Positions 41,688 through 51,431 of a DNA stretch of 64,000 nucleotides are shown in pieces (the stretch's first letter is position 1; each line of letters starts with the position of its first letter). The notes under the pieces are model-generated. The model did not search any database and had not been told where the DNA came from. It saw nothing but the letters and a program-made list of their open reading frames with translations. The position numbers were made by a program, and so were the translations under genes. This stretch comes from Deltaproteobacteria bacterium (lineage in GTDB: Bacteria > SZUA-79 > Acidulodesulfobacterales > Acidulodesulfobacteraceae), in contig JAMDCP010000011.1 in NCBI GenBank assembly GCA_023489335.1, positions 1 to 64,000 of the forward strand, read 5' to 3'.

Positions 41688-43094
41688 TTAAAAATAGCCG
41701 TTTTCCTCGTAAGCAAGATTTTCAAAAGATGTGTATTTGTCGATATAAGAAAGTTTTACTATACCCGTCGGACCGTTTCTTTGCTTGCCGATAATTAATT
41801 CCGCTACGCCTTTGTTTTCCGTATCTTTTTTATAAACCTCTTCTCTATAAACGAACATAATCAAATCGGCATCCTGCTCTATGGCGCCGGACTCCCTTAA
41901 ATCGGCAAGCTGCGGCTTTCTATCCTGACGCGACTCGACCATCCTGTTTAATTGGGATAGGGCAATTACCGGTATATTTAGCTCCTTTGCAAGGCTTTTT
42001 AAAGAACGTGAAATATCGGCGATAGCCTGTTCCCTGGATTCAATATTAGGCGAGGCTTTCATAAGCTGGAGATAGTCGATGATTGCAATCCCTACCCCCT
42101 TTTCCCTTTTTAACCTGCGGGTTTTAGCCCTTAACTCGGTAACGGTGATACCCGCGCTGTCATCGATATAAATAGGAATATCCTCGAGCACTTCCAGCGC
42201 TTTATGTATATTTTCGATGTCGGGATTGTGAATTCTCCCCCTCCTTAGCATGGAAGAATCGATTTTTGCGGTTAAAGACAAAAGCCTTGTTGCAAGCTGT
42301 TCTTTGGACATCTCAAGAGAAAAAAACGCAACGGGAACTTTTTTTACGGCAATATTTTTGGCAATGCTGAGGGAAAGGGCGGTTTTTCCCATGGAAGGCC
42401 TTCCCGCAATAATTATCAGGTCTGAGGGTTGGAAGCCGTTGGTTAGTTCATCGAGATATTGAAAACCGCTGTGTATTCCGGTAATATCGCTATCGTCATT
42501 CTTTTTAGAGGAAAGTTTTGTAAAATAGTTGACTATTAAAGGATATACCTCGACATAATTTTTTGACGAATCCTTTTCCGTGGCATCAAAAATAGTTTTT
42601 TCCGAAAAATCGATTATGTCGTCAACATTATCACGTTGTTCATAGCATTTTTGCCTGACTTTATTGGATGCATCGATCAGATTTCTTAATATAGATTTTT
42701 CTTTTACTATTTTTGCGTATTGCTCAACATTAAAAAGGCCTGCCGGCATTTCATACAATGTCGTTAAATAGCCGCTTAAATCAAAACCCGAAAAATATTG
42801 CGAATAATCCCTTTCTTTTTGTATTGCATTTAAGATGGTTATTATATCTATGGGTTCGCCTTTTTCGCCCAATGATATAAGCACTTTGAAAATCCTTGCG
42901 TTGACCGTGTCATAAAAATCTTCAGGCATAATACTTCCCAGTACCGAATTTACCTGGGAATTATCGATCAGTATGGAGGAAATTAAAGCCTTCTCAGCCT
43001 CCAAAGAATTTGGAGGGACAATTTTAAGGTTATTACCTTCTAAGGATGGCGAGCCGTTATTATTAAAAGGTATCTTTTTATTTTTAATAGCCAT
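41688..43094 (-). CDS. dnaB: Replicative DNA helicase
   Basis: 468 residues. N-terminal helical domain (NSLEAEKALISSILIDN), then RecA-like ATPase with Walker A GRPSMGKTALS near residue 230, IAIIDYLQLM as Walker B and LADLRESGAIEQDADLIMFV. DnaB unwinds DNA at the replication fork as a hexamer. Ten bases separate it from rplI, placing it last in the rpsF-rpsR-rplI-dnaB operon. Confidence 0.97.
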   Translation of the reverse strand: MAIKNKKIPFNNNGSPSLEGNNLKIVPPNSLEAEKALISSILIDNSQVNSVLGSIMPEDFYDTVNARIFKVLISLGEKGEPIDIITILNAIQKERDYSQYFSGFDLSGYLTTLYEMPAGLFNVEQYAKIVKEKSILRNLIDASNKVRQKCYEQRDNVDDIIDFSEKTIFDATEKDSSKNYVEVYPLIVNYFTKLSSKKNDDSDITGIHSGFQYLDELTNGFQPSDLIIIAGRPSMGKTALSLSIAKNIAVKKVPVAFFSLEMSKEQLATRLLSLTAKIDSSMLRRGRIHNPDIENIHKALEVLEDIPIYIDDSAGITVTELRAKTRRLKREKGVGIAIIDYLQLMKASPNIESREQAIADISRSLKSLAKELNIPVIALSQLNRMVESRQDRKPQLADLRESGAIEQDADLIMFVYREEVYKKDTENKGVAELIIGKQRNGPTGIVKLSYIDKYTSFENLAYEENGYF

Positions 43095-43104
43095 ATTTCA
43101 GACT

Positions 43105-43548
43105 TTACTCTGGAACCACATCGACTTTAATTTCGGCTATGATTTCAGGATGGAGCTTAATCTTAACTGTTTGGATACCTAAATCTTTTATGGGACTATC
43201 CAGCATAATAGATTTTCTATCGATATTAAAGCCGATTTCCCTGAGCTTATCTTCTATATCCATAGAGGTTATGGAGCCGAATATCTTATCGTTCTCCCCT
43301 ACCTTGACGGCGATGTTAATCTCCGCTTTTTCAAGATTATTTTTAATGTCCGTAACCTCGCGAAGAATTTTCTCCTTTTTTTTGTTAATAAGCCTCTTTT
43401 CATGCTCCACCGTTTTAATGTTAACTTTGGTGGCGGGAATGGCAAGTTTTTTGGGTAATAAAAAATTTCTTCCATACCCATCCGCAACATTTACCATATC
43501 ACCCATTGCGCCTAAATCCTGAATATCTTCTTTGAGTATTACCTTCAT
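43105..43548 (-). CDS. rplI: 50S ribosomal protein L9
   Basis: 147 residues: MKVILKEDIQDLGAMGDMVN and VADGYGRNFLLPKKLAIPAT form the 23S rRNA-binding N-domain; central helix; C-domain with KIFGSITSMDIEDKL. Standard length. Between the DUF2232 gene (3 bp) and dnaB (10 bp), as part of one operon. Confidence 0.97.
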   Translation of the reverse strand: MKVILKEDIQDLGAMGDMVNVADGYGRNFLLPKKLAIPATKVNIKTVEHEKRLINKKKEKILREVTDIKNNLEKAEINIAVKVGENDKIFGSITSMDIEDKLREIGFNIDRKSIMLDSPIKDLGIQTVKIKLHPEIIAEIKVDVVPE

Positions 43549-43551
43549 ATC

Positions 43552-44574
43552 TCAGTTAGAACCCCCTTTATTTAATTCAATTTTTCTAAAATTAAACCAT
43601 ATATCGAATATCCCCATAAAAATAACGAAAATTACCAATGGATTATTAAATAAAATAATTAAGGCGTAAGTCAATGTTTTTAAAAATAAATTTAAATTTA
43701 GCTTATTAAAAAAGAAAGATATTATCGTTAATCCCTGAACTAAATAAACGGACGACGCCAGAAAAATTATATTATATCCTATAAATTTATATATGCCGCT
43801 CGCAAATATTGCAATTATAAAGCCCGATAATAAAAATAATATAAAAAAATCGGACGATTTCCATAGGGATAAATTTTCATTATTTTTAAAAAAATCCGAA
43901 GGTTTTTTCTTAGAAAATTTTCTGAGCATTATAAAACTGAACCAGAGTCCCATCCATGAAAGCGTTACGATTATGGACGGGAGGAGCAATAGTACATCCG
44001 TGAGCAATTTTAAAATTATCGGCCGCATTTTTGCAGTCGTAAGGTATGTGAAGCCTATTTGTTTATAAACACCCAGCATATTTTTTAATATAGTATTAGA
44101 ATAAAGGTTTAATAAAGAATGAATGTCGATTTTATTATAATATAGATAGCCAATCGTAATAACAAAAATTATAAAAAATACGGTTAATACAGGATAATAA
44201 ATCGATTTTGCCAGACTAATTTTTTTTGAAATTAAAATAGAAAAAATGTACGGTATTACAATAAACACTAATAACTGAATTATTAATACCAATATAAACA
44301 AGCCGTTTCCGAAATGATGGCTGAAATAACCCTGCAATTTACCGCTGTTTTGAGCGAAAGGTAAAAATAAAACTGCAAAAAATGCTGCAATAGATATCGG
44401 TATAATCGACTTTGCGCCGATAATTCTAAACAGCAATATTAAAGTAATGCTGAAATATAGATATAAAAAGGGGTTTATAATAGCATAACCCCCGGCATAT
44501 ACCCCGTCAGTTAAAAATAAAAAAAGTAAAAACGATAATAATAAACCTGAAAAAAAGGTTTTAATCTTAAACAT
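43552..44574 (-). CDS. DUF2232/YybS-like membrane protein
   Basis: 340 residues with about eight to nine transmembrane helices (e.g. [39 protein letters not shown]). DUF2232/YybS proteins are often encoded between rpsR and rplI in deltaproteobacteria and Gram-positives, as here; the [12 protein letters not shown] segment near the end fits that family. Function unknown. Overlaps rpsR by 8 bases, so is cotranslated with ribosomal proteins. Confidence 0.8.
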   Translation of the reverse strand: MFKIKTFFSGLLLSFLLFLFLTDGVYAGGYAIINPFLYLYFSITLILLFRIIGAKSIIPISIAAFFAVLFLPFAQNSGKLQGYFSHHFGNGLFILVLIIQLLVFIVIPYIFSILISKKISLAKSIYYPVLTVFFIIFVITIGYLYYNKIDIHSLLNLYSNTILKNMLGVYKQIGFTYLTTAKMRPIILKLLTDVLLLLPSIIVTLSWMGLWFSFIMLRKFSKKKPSDFFKNNENLSLWKSSDFFILFLLSGFIIAIFASGIYKFIGYNIIFLASSVYLVQGLTIISFFFNKLNLNLFLKTLTYALIILFNNPLVIFVIFMGIFDIWFNFRKIELNKGGSN

Positions 44575-44842
44575 TAACAGATGTATATGGCATTATAGAA
44601 ACAATTCTCGACATTTTAACTGCTTTTGCAACTCTTCTCTGGTGATAAGCGCAATTACCCGTGATCCTTCTGGGCATTATCTTTCCCCTTTCGGTAACAA
44701 AATTTCTCAAAAGTTTGGAATCCTTATAGTCGATTTTTAAATTTCTATCGGCGCAAAATCTACACACTTTTTTTCTCATGTATGTTCTGCGCATAAAATG
44801 TGTCCCTGCCGGTTTTGCAGTTTTGTGAGGCGGCCTATTCAT
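44567..44842 (-). CDS. rpsR: 30S ribosomal protein S18
   Basis: 91 residues. [39 protein letters not shown] and [20 protein letters not shown] are the complete S18 core; the zinc-type Cys are kept. Basic N-terminal extension of ~20 residues; ATG codons inside it could also be used. Overlaps rpsF by 8 bases. Confidence 0.97.
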   Translation of the reverse strand: MNRPPHKTAKPAGTHFMRRTYMRKKVCRFCADRNLKIDYKDSKLLRNFVTERGKIMPRRITGNCAYHQRRVAKAVKMSRIVSIMPYTSVNV

Positions 44843-45227
44843 TTACCACTTCCTCCTTAACGGTTTCAAGGTTTTTTGTATATACGACGGTTTGAAATCT
44901 GATGCAGTCTTCTATAATCTTTAAATTTCTTTCAAGTTCCTGAATAAAGGGGCCCTTAGCCGAAAAATGTATTACCGCGAATTTTCCTCTATTAAAATTT
45001 TGAATATCATATGAAAGTTTTCTGATTCCCCAATCGTTAAAATCTAAAAATTCTGCGCCGTTTTTCGATATTATTTCCTTAACCTTATCCAAAAACTGGT
45101 TAAATTTTAGCTCCTCCATATCGGGATTGAGAATAACGACGGTTTCATATTTTTTGGGAAACTGATGTTCTATTTCCTTTAAAAAATTTTTCTTCTTCAA
45201 TATAAAATCCTCCTTAAAAGTAAGCAA
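44835..45227 (-). CDS. rpsF: 30S ribosomal protein S6
   Basis: 130 residues. [20 protein letters not shown], then [20 protein letters not shown] and [20 protein letters not shown] show the ferredoxin-like S6 fold. N-terminus carries a ~17-residue extension ([18 protein letters not shown]); a shorter start is possible but no better ATG is seen. First gene of the operon, preceded by GGAGGA. No ssb gene follows, unlike many bacteria. Confidence 0.95.
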   Translation of the reverse strand: MLTFKEDFILKKKNFLKEIEHQFPKKYETVVILNPDMEELKFNQFLDKVKEIISKNGAEFLDFNDWGIRKLSYDIQNFNRGKFAVIHFSAKGPFIQELERNLKIIEDCIRFQTVVYTKNLETVKEEVVNE

Positions 45228-45343
45228 ATATTTAAAGAAACTATTATAATATTTGAAAAATAATTTTGCAATAATTAATTTTGCATTAATTTATAAAGCA
45301 TTACAAAACGGCTTCTTTGAAAGTTTTAACGAGGAGCGTCAGG

Positions 45344-46771
45344 CTAACTTGCATTATTCACAAGCAAACATTTTTCATATGTGGATGGAGTCGATAGTAA
45401 TTTCATGGATTTCTTTAGCTTAAACATATGATTCAAAGGCATCTTGCCCGTTATGAGATATTTTATAACGAATAAGATATCGTTGGCCCTTAAATTCAGG
45501 GACTTATATGAAGCCTTGTAAAGATTCGAAAATTCTTTAAAGAATTCGGCTTTAGATAAATAAGTGTCTAAAACGGGATGAAAAAGATCAAAATAATTAT
45601 AATCGAGCATTGTCAACTTTTCCTTAAGTTTATCATACAGCTTGGTTCCGGGAAGAGGCGTAAGAACCGAAAAAGCGGGAACGCTTATCTTAAGCCTTTT
45701 TACAAAATCGATTAATTTTTTGAAATCTAAATTTGTAAAGTCGGGGGAAACTATAAATGAAGCCGTGACGGCCACATCATGCTCTTTAGCGATGTAATAA
45801 GCCTTTTCATTATTAAGGGAAGAGTTGCTTTTGTTAATGCTGCTAAGCCTTTCGTCATCGATGCTTTCAAAACCTATAAAGATATTGGAAAGCCCCAGTT
45901 CTTTCCACTGGGAAATAAGTTCGGGGTGTTTAACGATAGTATCGCTTCGTGCTTGAATTGTGTATAATTTATGAATTTTTTCCTTTTTTAGAAGCTCGCC
46001 TATTCTTTTAGCCCTTTTAACATCGCTAAAAAAGTTATCGTCGGTGACTAAAATATAATCGTCTTTAATTTCTTTAAGTTCGGCAACAACCCGTTCGGGG
46101 GACTTAGACCTGTAAGAACCCCTGTAAAAATTCCAGACGCTGCAAAAATCGCACTTAAAGGGACAGCCCCTTGCGGTTTCCAGGCAGGCTAACGATGTTC
46201 TTATGCCGAGGTAGTAATTTTTTCTATATTCACGGGTAAGATTCCTTGCAAAAAACGGAAGTTCGTTTATGTTCTTAATCAATTCGCGGGGTTCGGTCTT
46301 TATTTGATTGCCGTTCTCATTGTAAATAATGCCTTTAACCAAAGATAAGGGAGTATTCGAGGAAAAAGCCCTTATAAGTTCGACAGTGGTTTGCTCGCCC
46401 TCGCCTACAACTATTGCATCGATTTCTTTCATATTAAAATCCACAGGATAAACGGAAACATGATGTCCGCCGATAAAAACAAACCTTGCCCCATAGTCGT
46501 TTTTTACCCTTTTTGCAAGCTCTATCGTTCTATAAACATCGGGGGTAAATGAGCATGAAAAGCCAAAAACATCGGGCTTGAATTCTTTTATTACATCTTC
46601 TAAATACTTATCGGCGTCACGATTTACAGCCCTTAAATCCGCTATATGAACATTATGGCCGTCTTTCAAAAGGCTTCCGCCAATTGCTTCAAGGCCTGTC
46701 GGCTCGATTAAAGCAACATTGTTAAGTCCGATAGTGTTTTTATTATCCGGTTGAATAAGCAGTATTTTCAT
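45344..46771 (-). CDS. B12-binding radical-SAM enzyme
   Basis: 475 residues. N-terminal cobalamin-binding domain (~1-150) with DVFGFSCSFTPDVYRTIEL and VGEGEQT; then a radical-SAM domain with TARGCPFKCDFCSVW supplying the CxxxCxxC cluster ligands, YILVTDDNFFSD, IQARSDTIVKHPE and GFESIDDERL. The class includes hopanoid and other methylases or modification enzymes; layout and size are compatible with hopanoid-related (HpnJ/HpnR-type) members, but no hopanoid gene is adjacent. Specific substrate unknown. Confidence 0.85.
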   Translation of the reverse strand: MKILLIQPDNKNTIGLNNVALIEPTGLEAIGGSLLKDGHNVHIADLRAVNRDADKYLEDVIKEFKPDVFGFSCSFTPDVYRTIELAKRVKNDYGARFVFIGGHHVSVYPVDFNMKEIDAIVVGEGEQTTVELIRAFSSNTPLSLVKGIIYNENGNQIKTEPRELIKNINELPFFARNLTREYRKNYYLGIRTSLACLETARGCPFKCDFCSVWNFYRGSYRSKSPERVVAELKEIKDDYILVTDDNFFSDVKRAKRIGELLKKEKIHKLYTIQARSDTIVKHPELISQWKELGLSNIFIGFESIDDERLSSINKSNSSLNNEKAYYIAKEHDVAVTASFIVSPDFTNLDFKKLIDFVKRLKISVPAFSVLTPLPGTKLYDKLKEKLTMLDYNYFDLFHPVLDTYLSKAEFFKEFSNLYKASYKSLNLRANDILFVIKYLITGKMPLNHMFKLKKSMKLLSTPSTYEKCLLVNNAS

Positions 46772-46919
46772 TTTTAATTTTTTAAGTTAAATTTTATTAA
46801 GCCTTTAAAATTTCAAAATTATATTATATGATATGCGGCGACAAGGTGAAATCGAATATTTACAATAAAAGTATACCACAAATAAAAAAAATTACCAAAT
46901 TATATTAAATTTTTTTTTC

Positions 46920-47043
46920 TTGACAAATAAAAATAATTATATAATACTTAAAAGGGAAAATACATTACAATTTTAGTAATGTATTTTATCCTGCAAGTTA
47001 TTCCAATGAAGAAAATTTCCCTGCGGGAAAATTTTATAAGGAG
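46920..47043 (+). promoter_or_regulatory. Promoter and two-hairpin leader of the NRAMP-like gene
   Basis: TTGACA (46920-46925) and TAATAC about 16 bases on form a possible promoter. AAAATACATTAC (46957-46968) and GTAATGTATTTT (46976-46987) make a perfect 12-bp stem; a second stem around CCCTGCGGG has flanking AAAATTT/AAATTTT arms ending 5 bases before the AAGGAG ribosome-binding site. A metal-responsive operator or riboswitch is plausible but not a class I recognise. Confidence 0.5.
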
Positions 47044-47055
47044 CTCTTAAATTTA

Positions 47056-48384
47056 ATGGACAACAGGGTGATAAAAAGCATCGGCGCTAAAGAAAATATA
47101 ACGGAAAAAGGCGGAGGGGGAAAAAGAAGCAGGAAAAGACACAGATATAGATATAAAAGAATTTTTTACAGGGCGCTCCATTTTTTTAAGGTTCTAGGCC
47201 CCGGATTTATTGTTATGATAGCGGATATGGATGCAGGTTCTATCACAACGGCCGGTGTTTCGGGGGCTAACTGGGGATATAAATTAATACCGCTTCAAAT
47301 CCTTTTAATTCCTATACTTTATCTTGTTCAGTCCATGACATCGAGGCTTGGCTGCGTTACCAGAAAGGGGCATGGAGAACTTATAAGGGAGTTTTACGGC
47401 GAAAAGTGGGCCATGTTTGCCACATTAACACTTTTTCTTGTCGTCTTTTCCGCGTTAATAACCGAATTTTCCGGAATTGCCGCAAGCGGGGAAATCTTTG
47501 GAATACCGAAGGTTTATACGGTTGGAATTAGTTTTTTAATACTGCTTTTTGTGGTTTTTACCGGAAGTTACAAAAAAGCCGAGAATATAGCTCTTATTTT
47601 TTCTTTATCGGGATTCGTATTTATACCGGCTGCAATTTTTGCGCATCCCGATATTCATGAAATAATTTTTAACGGTTTATTTGCAAAGCAGCCGTTAAAT
47701 AATAAGGATTATATCTGGCTTATCGCCGCAAATGCCGGCGCCGTCATAATGCCGTGGATGATTTATTATCAGCAAAGCGCGACGGTAGATAAAAATTTAT
47801 GCAAAAAAGATGTCAGGCTGGCCGAAACGGACACTTTGATTGGCAGTATAGCAACGCAGATTCTTATGATTGCGGTAATAGTTATGACTGCGGCTACATT
47901 ATTCAAGGCGGGCATTAAACCCTCGACGGCGCAAGCAATCGGAACATCTTTAATACCTCTGGCGGGGAAATATGCGGGGCTTCTTTTTGCAATAGGGCTT
48001 TACAGTTCAAGCCTGCTTGCCGCCTTTGTGGTTTCCATGGCTTTTACATGGGCGGCGGGTGAGACATGGGGGTATAAACACAGTCTAAACCACAAATTTA
48101 AAGAGGCAAAAATTTTTTATTTCGTATATGTTGCGTTAATTTTTATTGCGGCTATGCTTGTTCTTATTCCCGGACTTCCGCTTGTCACTATAATGGTGGA
48201 TGTGGAAACATTTAACGGATTTATTCTTCCCATTGTTTTGGGTTTTTTAATAGCGCTTGCGGGAAACAAAAAAATTCTTGGGGATTATGCCTATTCAAAA
48301 CCTGCGCTTGCAGTAGTGGGACTTTTAAGCGCAGTAATGGTTATTCTCGGTATAATAACAGCTTTGCCGCATAACTGGCTTTAA
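47056..48384 (+). CDS. NRAMP-like divalent metal transporter
   Basis: 442 residues, about eleven transmembrane helices after a basic ~45-residue extension. First helix reads GPGFIVMIADMDAGSITTAG; classical Mn/Fe NRAMPs have DPGN where this has DMDAGS, so ion choice may differ (Mg-like or other NRAMP relatives). Sixth-helix region NAGAVIMPWMIYYQQSATVD matches the usual AxIMPHNL(Y)LHS site, again altered. Overlaps the convergent divIVA stop by 4 bases. Confidence 0.82.
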   Translation: MDNRVIKSIGAKENITEKGGGGKRSRKRHRYRYKRIFYRALHFFKVLGPGFIVMIADMDAGSITTAGVSGANWGYKLIPLQILLIPILYLVQSMTSRLGCVTRKGHGELIREFYGEKWAMFATLTLFLVVFSALITEFSGIAASGEIFGIPKVYTVGISFLILLFVVFTGSYKKAENIALIFSLSGFVFIPAAIFAHPDIHEIIFNGLFAKQPLNNKDYIWLIAANAGAVIMPWMIYYQQSATVDKNLCKKDVRLAETDTLIGSIATQILMIAVIVMTAATLFKAGIKPSTAQAIGTSLIPLAGKYAGLLFAIGLYSSSLLAAFVVSMAFTWAAGETWGYKHSLNHKFKEAKIFYFVYVALIFIAAMLVLIPGLPLVTIMVDVETFNGFILPIVLGFLIALAGNKKILGDYAYSKPALAVVGLLSAVMVILGIITALPHNWL

Positions 48385-49121
48385 ATGGAAAATTTGTTGA
48401 CGCCTTTCAATAATTCGTCTAAATCTTTTTCTAAATCTTTTCTTATGTTTTTTTCTTCAGGTTTGTTATCGCTATGCATCTCGTTGTCCATTTCAAAAAG
48501 TTCGTCGTGTTCCTGTTCTATATTTTCTTGAATTTTTTCGGCTTTTTGTTCGGGAGCGGATACAGGTTCCGCAGGCTCTTTTAAGTTGTTTTCATTATCA
48601 TTTTCATTATTGTTTTCAATATTACCCGCATTTTCAAATTTTGCTTGCTCCGGAATAAAAGAAATTTCGACTTTTCTTCTTGCCTCCTGTTCGATTAGAT
48701 TAATATTTGTGGAAAGCAGATTTTTTATAGAACTGATTATTATAAGTCTTTTATTTAATAAATCATTAATATTATTTACTATTTCGATATATTTTGCATT
48801 GGCGCCGCCTATTATTTTTTTTGCATCGATAAGAGCGTTATTCTTAATGCTTTCGGCTTCGGAAATTGCCGCTTTTTTTATGTCGCTTGAAACTGATTGG
48901 ACCATGAGAATCGCCTCGCTTATAGACTTATCTTTCTCCTTATAATCCGCAATCTCCTGGTTCTTCTTGACAAGCTCTTCTTTTAAGTTGTAGTATTCCC
49001 CGTAAAGCTTTTCCAAGTCTTTCGACACGATGTCAAGAAAATTTTCGACCTCGGTTACATCATATCCTTTAATCTTTTTCGAAAACTTTTGGGACCTGAT
49101 TTCTAATGGAGAAAGTTCCAT
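48381..49121 (-). CDS. divIVA: DivIVA-domain protein
   Basis: 246 residues. SPLEIRSQKFSKKIKGYDVTEVENFLDIVS is the DivIVA lipid-binding head; a long coiled coil follows (~30-160), then a low-complexity Glu/Asn tail (ENNNENDNENN). DivIVA proteins sense membrane curvature and organise division or polar growth. Upstream yggT on the same strand is a frequent neighbour. AGGGGGATGG sits before the ATG. Confidence 0.88.
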   Translation of the reverse strand: MELSPLEIRSQKFSKKIKGYDVTEVENFLDIVSKDLEKLYGEYYNLKEELVKKNQEIADYKEKDKSISEAILMVQSVSSDIKKAAISEAESIKNNALIDAKKIIGGANAKYIEIVNNINDLLNKRLIIISSIKNLLSTNINLIEQEARRKVEISFIPEQAKFENAGNIENNNENDNENNLKEPAEPVSAPEQKAEKIQENIEQEHDELFEMDNEMHSDNKPEEKNIRKDLEKDLDELLKGVNKFSI

Positions 49122-49160
49122 ACCATCCCCCTGTTTTTTAAATTCTTAAACAAATGAATG

Positions 49161-49481
49161 TTAACGTAAATAATTTGTAAACATTAAAGGCAATACATAG
49201 TAAAATTCCACATAACGCAAAATATATTGAAGAAAATATATTATTAAAATTACTATGATCGGGGATAGATCAAAAGCCATAGCCCTTCCCAACGGCAATA
49301 TTATTCTTACTTTTTCTAAAACCGGTTCAGTAATATCGTTTATAAACCGGACTATCGGGTTATATGGGTCGGGATTGACCCAGGAAAGCAGAGCTTTTAT
49401 TATGATTACCCACATATAAGCCCAGAGAATAAAATTTAAAGCGCTGAAAATAAATTGAATAAAATTATATAAAAGCCCCAT
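49161..49481 (-). CDS. YggT-family membrane protein
   Basis: 106 residues with two YggT blocks: FILWAYMWVIIIKALLSWVN, PYNPIVRFINDITEPVLEKV and RIILPLGRAMAFDLSPIIVI, i.e. two transmembrane segments. Often encoded beside divIVA/cell-division genes, as here (39 bp away). Linked in other bacteria to osmotic shock and division, function not settled. Confidence 0.9.
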   Translation of the reverse strand: MGLLYNFIQFIFSALNFILWAYMWVIIIKALLSWVNPDPYNPIVRFINDITEPVLEKVRIILPLGRAMAFDLSPIIVILIIYFLQYILRYVEFYYVLPLMFTNYLR

Positions 49482-49617
49482 AGAGTATCTTATATTTATA
49501 GTTATTATAGTTTATATTTATTTGCTTCTTTTTGCCCTTTTATTATATATTATAACAATAAATTTTACAATGTTATTAAAGATATTATTAATAAGATGCC
49601 GTCAAAATTGGAATATT

Positions 49618-51387
49618 ATGACAAATAGCGAAATCGCGGGGGTTTTCGAGCAAATTGCCGAGATTCTTGAAATAAAAGGGGAAAATCCGTTCAAGGTACG
49701 CGCTTATTTAAATGCGTCGCGCGTTATTAACCAGCTAAGCGAAAATCTTTCGGATATGTCCGGGGAAAACGGTTTAACTGATATTCCGGGAATCGGGAAG
49801 GATCTTTCCTTAAAAATAAAGGAACTTATAAAGACGGGGCATCTTGCTTATTACGATGAGCTTGTGGGTTCAATCCCACAGGGAATATTGGAGTTAATTA
49901 AGCTAAGGGGGTTGGGGCCAAAAAAGGCAAATATGCTATATGAGAATTTTCATATAAAGAGCATAGACGACCTTTATGATGCGATTTTATCGAATAAACT
50001 GGCAAAAATACATGGTTTTGGCGAAAAAACGATAGAAAATTTAAAGGAATCTATCGAAGAATACAGGACATTCAGCCAGAGATTCTTATATGTTTTTGCC
50101 CGGGAAGAGGCGGAAGCCTTTGTAAATTATTTGAAAAATACGCCCTATAAACTTGCGGATGTTATTATGATAGCGGGTTCATTGAGAAGGAAGATGGAAA
50201 CGGTGGGGGATATCGATATTGTTGCTTCGGTTAAGGGAAAAGATAATCAGGCTTTTGCGGAAAGATTTTTAAATTACGATAAGATTTTAAGGGTCGAATC
50301 CACGGGGGAGACCAAAATCAGCGTTGTTTTAAAAAGCGGCATCCATGTCGATTTGCGCATGGTTCCGGATGAGGATTTCGTATATGCGCTTCACCACTTT
50401 ACCGGTTCCAGGCTTCACAATGAGGAGTTGAGGACATTGGAGAAAAAAAACGGTTATAAAATAAACGAATACGGAATATTTAGAGATAGAGGAACAGGCA
50501 ATGCCTCCAATAAAATTAAGGTTGCAAACGAGGTCGAATTTTATAATGTTTTTGGAATGCAGTTTATTCCTCCCGAATTAAGAGAAGGCACGGGCGAGAT
50601 TGACGCCGCCTTAAAGCGCGGCATCCCGGAACTTGCCTCCGAAAAGGATTTGCAGGGTATTTTTCATGTCCATACCACATATACCGATGGAAAAGACAGC
50701 TTAGAAGATATGGTAAAGGCTTCCTTGAAAAACGGCTATAAATATGTCGGAATTTCTGACCATTCGGTTTCCGCTTATTATGCTAACGGGCTTGACAGGT
50801 CGAATTTAAAATCTCAAATTGAATATATAGACAGGTTAAACGATAAATATAAGGGCAAAATTAAAATTTTTAAAGGGATAGAATCCGACATACTGACGGA
50901 TGGCGGCTTAGATTACGACGATGAGACGCTTTCCTTGCTTGATTTTGTCATAGCATCTGTCCACTCTAAATTTAATATGCCCGAAGCCCGGATGACGGAA
51001 AGAATTATAAATGCTATTAAGAATCCATATACGACTATGATAGGGCACTTGACGGGGAGGCTGCTTTTAGAAAGAAAAGGGTATGACGTGGATGTTTCAA
51101 AAATATTGGATTACGCTTCGAAATATAGAACTATTATCGAGTTAAACGCCAATCCCAAGCGGCTTGACATCGATTGGAGGCACATTAAAGAGGCAATTTC
51201 AAAATCGGTGCTAATTGCAATAAATCCAGATGCCCACAATGTTCCAAGCATTGATTTCGCCAATTACGGAATAAATACCGCTAGAAAGGGCTGGGCAAAA
51301 AAGGCGGATATTTTAAATACGAGAAGCGCGGAAGGCGTAATGAAGATTTTTAAAGGCATAAGGGATTACAAGCTTAAGTTAAGATGA
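49618..51387 (+). CDS. polX: PolX-type DNA polymerase / 3'-5' exonuclease
   Basis: 589 residues from ATG 49618; an upstream in-frame ATG at 49522 would add a hydrophobic segment not seen in the family. HhH region (PFKVRAYLNASRVINQL, LTDIPGIGKDLSLKIKEL), pol beta palm with AGSLRRKMETVGDIDIV, and a C-terminal PHP domain (FHVHTTYTDGKDSLEDMV, ISDHS, IGHLTGRLLLER). It fills gaps in base-excision repair and proofreads by the PHP site. All active residues appear intact. Confidence 0.93.
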   Translation: MTNSEIAGVFEQIAEILEIKGENPFKVRAYLNASRVINQLSENLSDMSGENGLTDIPGIGKDLSLKIKELIKTGHLAYYDELVGSIPQGILELIKLRGLGPKKANMLYENFHIKSIDDLYDAILSNKLAKIHGFGEKTIENLKESIEEYRTFSQRFLYVFAREEAEAFVNYLKNTPYKLADVIMIAGSLRRKMETVGDIDIVASVKGKDNQAFAERFLNYDKILRVESTGETKISVVLKSGIHVDLRMVPDEDFVYALHHFTGSRLHNEELRTLEKKNGYKINEYGIFRDRGTGNASNKIKVANEVEFYNVFGMQFIPPELREGTGEIDAALKRGIPELASEKDLQGIFHVHTTYTDGKDSLEDMVKASLKNGYKYVGISDHSVSAYYANGLDRSNLKSQIEYIDRLNDKYKGKIKIFKGIESDILTDGGLDYDDETLSLLDFVIASVHSKFNMPEARMTERIINAIKNPYTTMIGHLTGRLLLERKGYDVDVSKILDYASKYRTIIELNANPKRLDIDWRHIKEAISKSVLIAINPDAHNVPSIDFANYGINTARKGWAKKADILNTRSAEGVMKIFKGIRDYKLKLR

Positions 51388-51431
51388 GCTGGATTTCGAA
51401 TCTTGGCCAAAGCCGGTGAAAAGGTGAAAAA

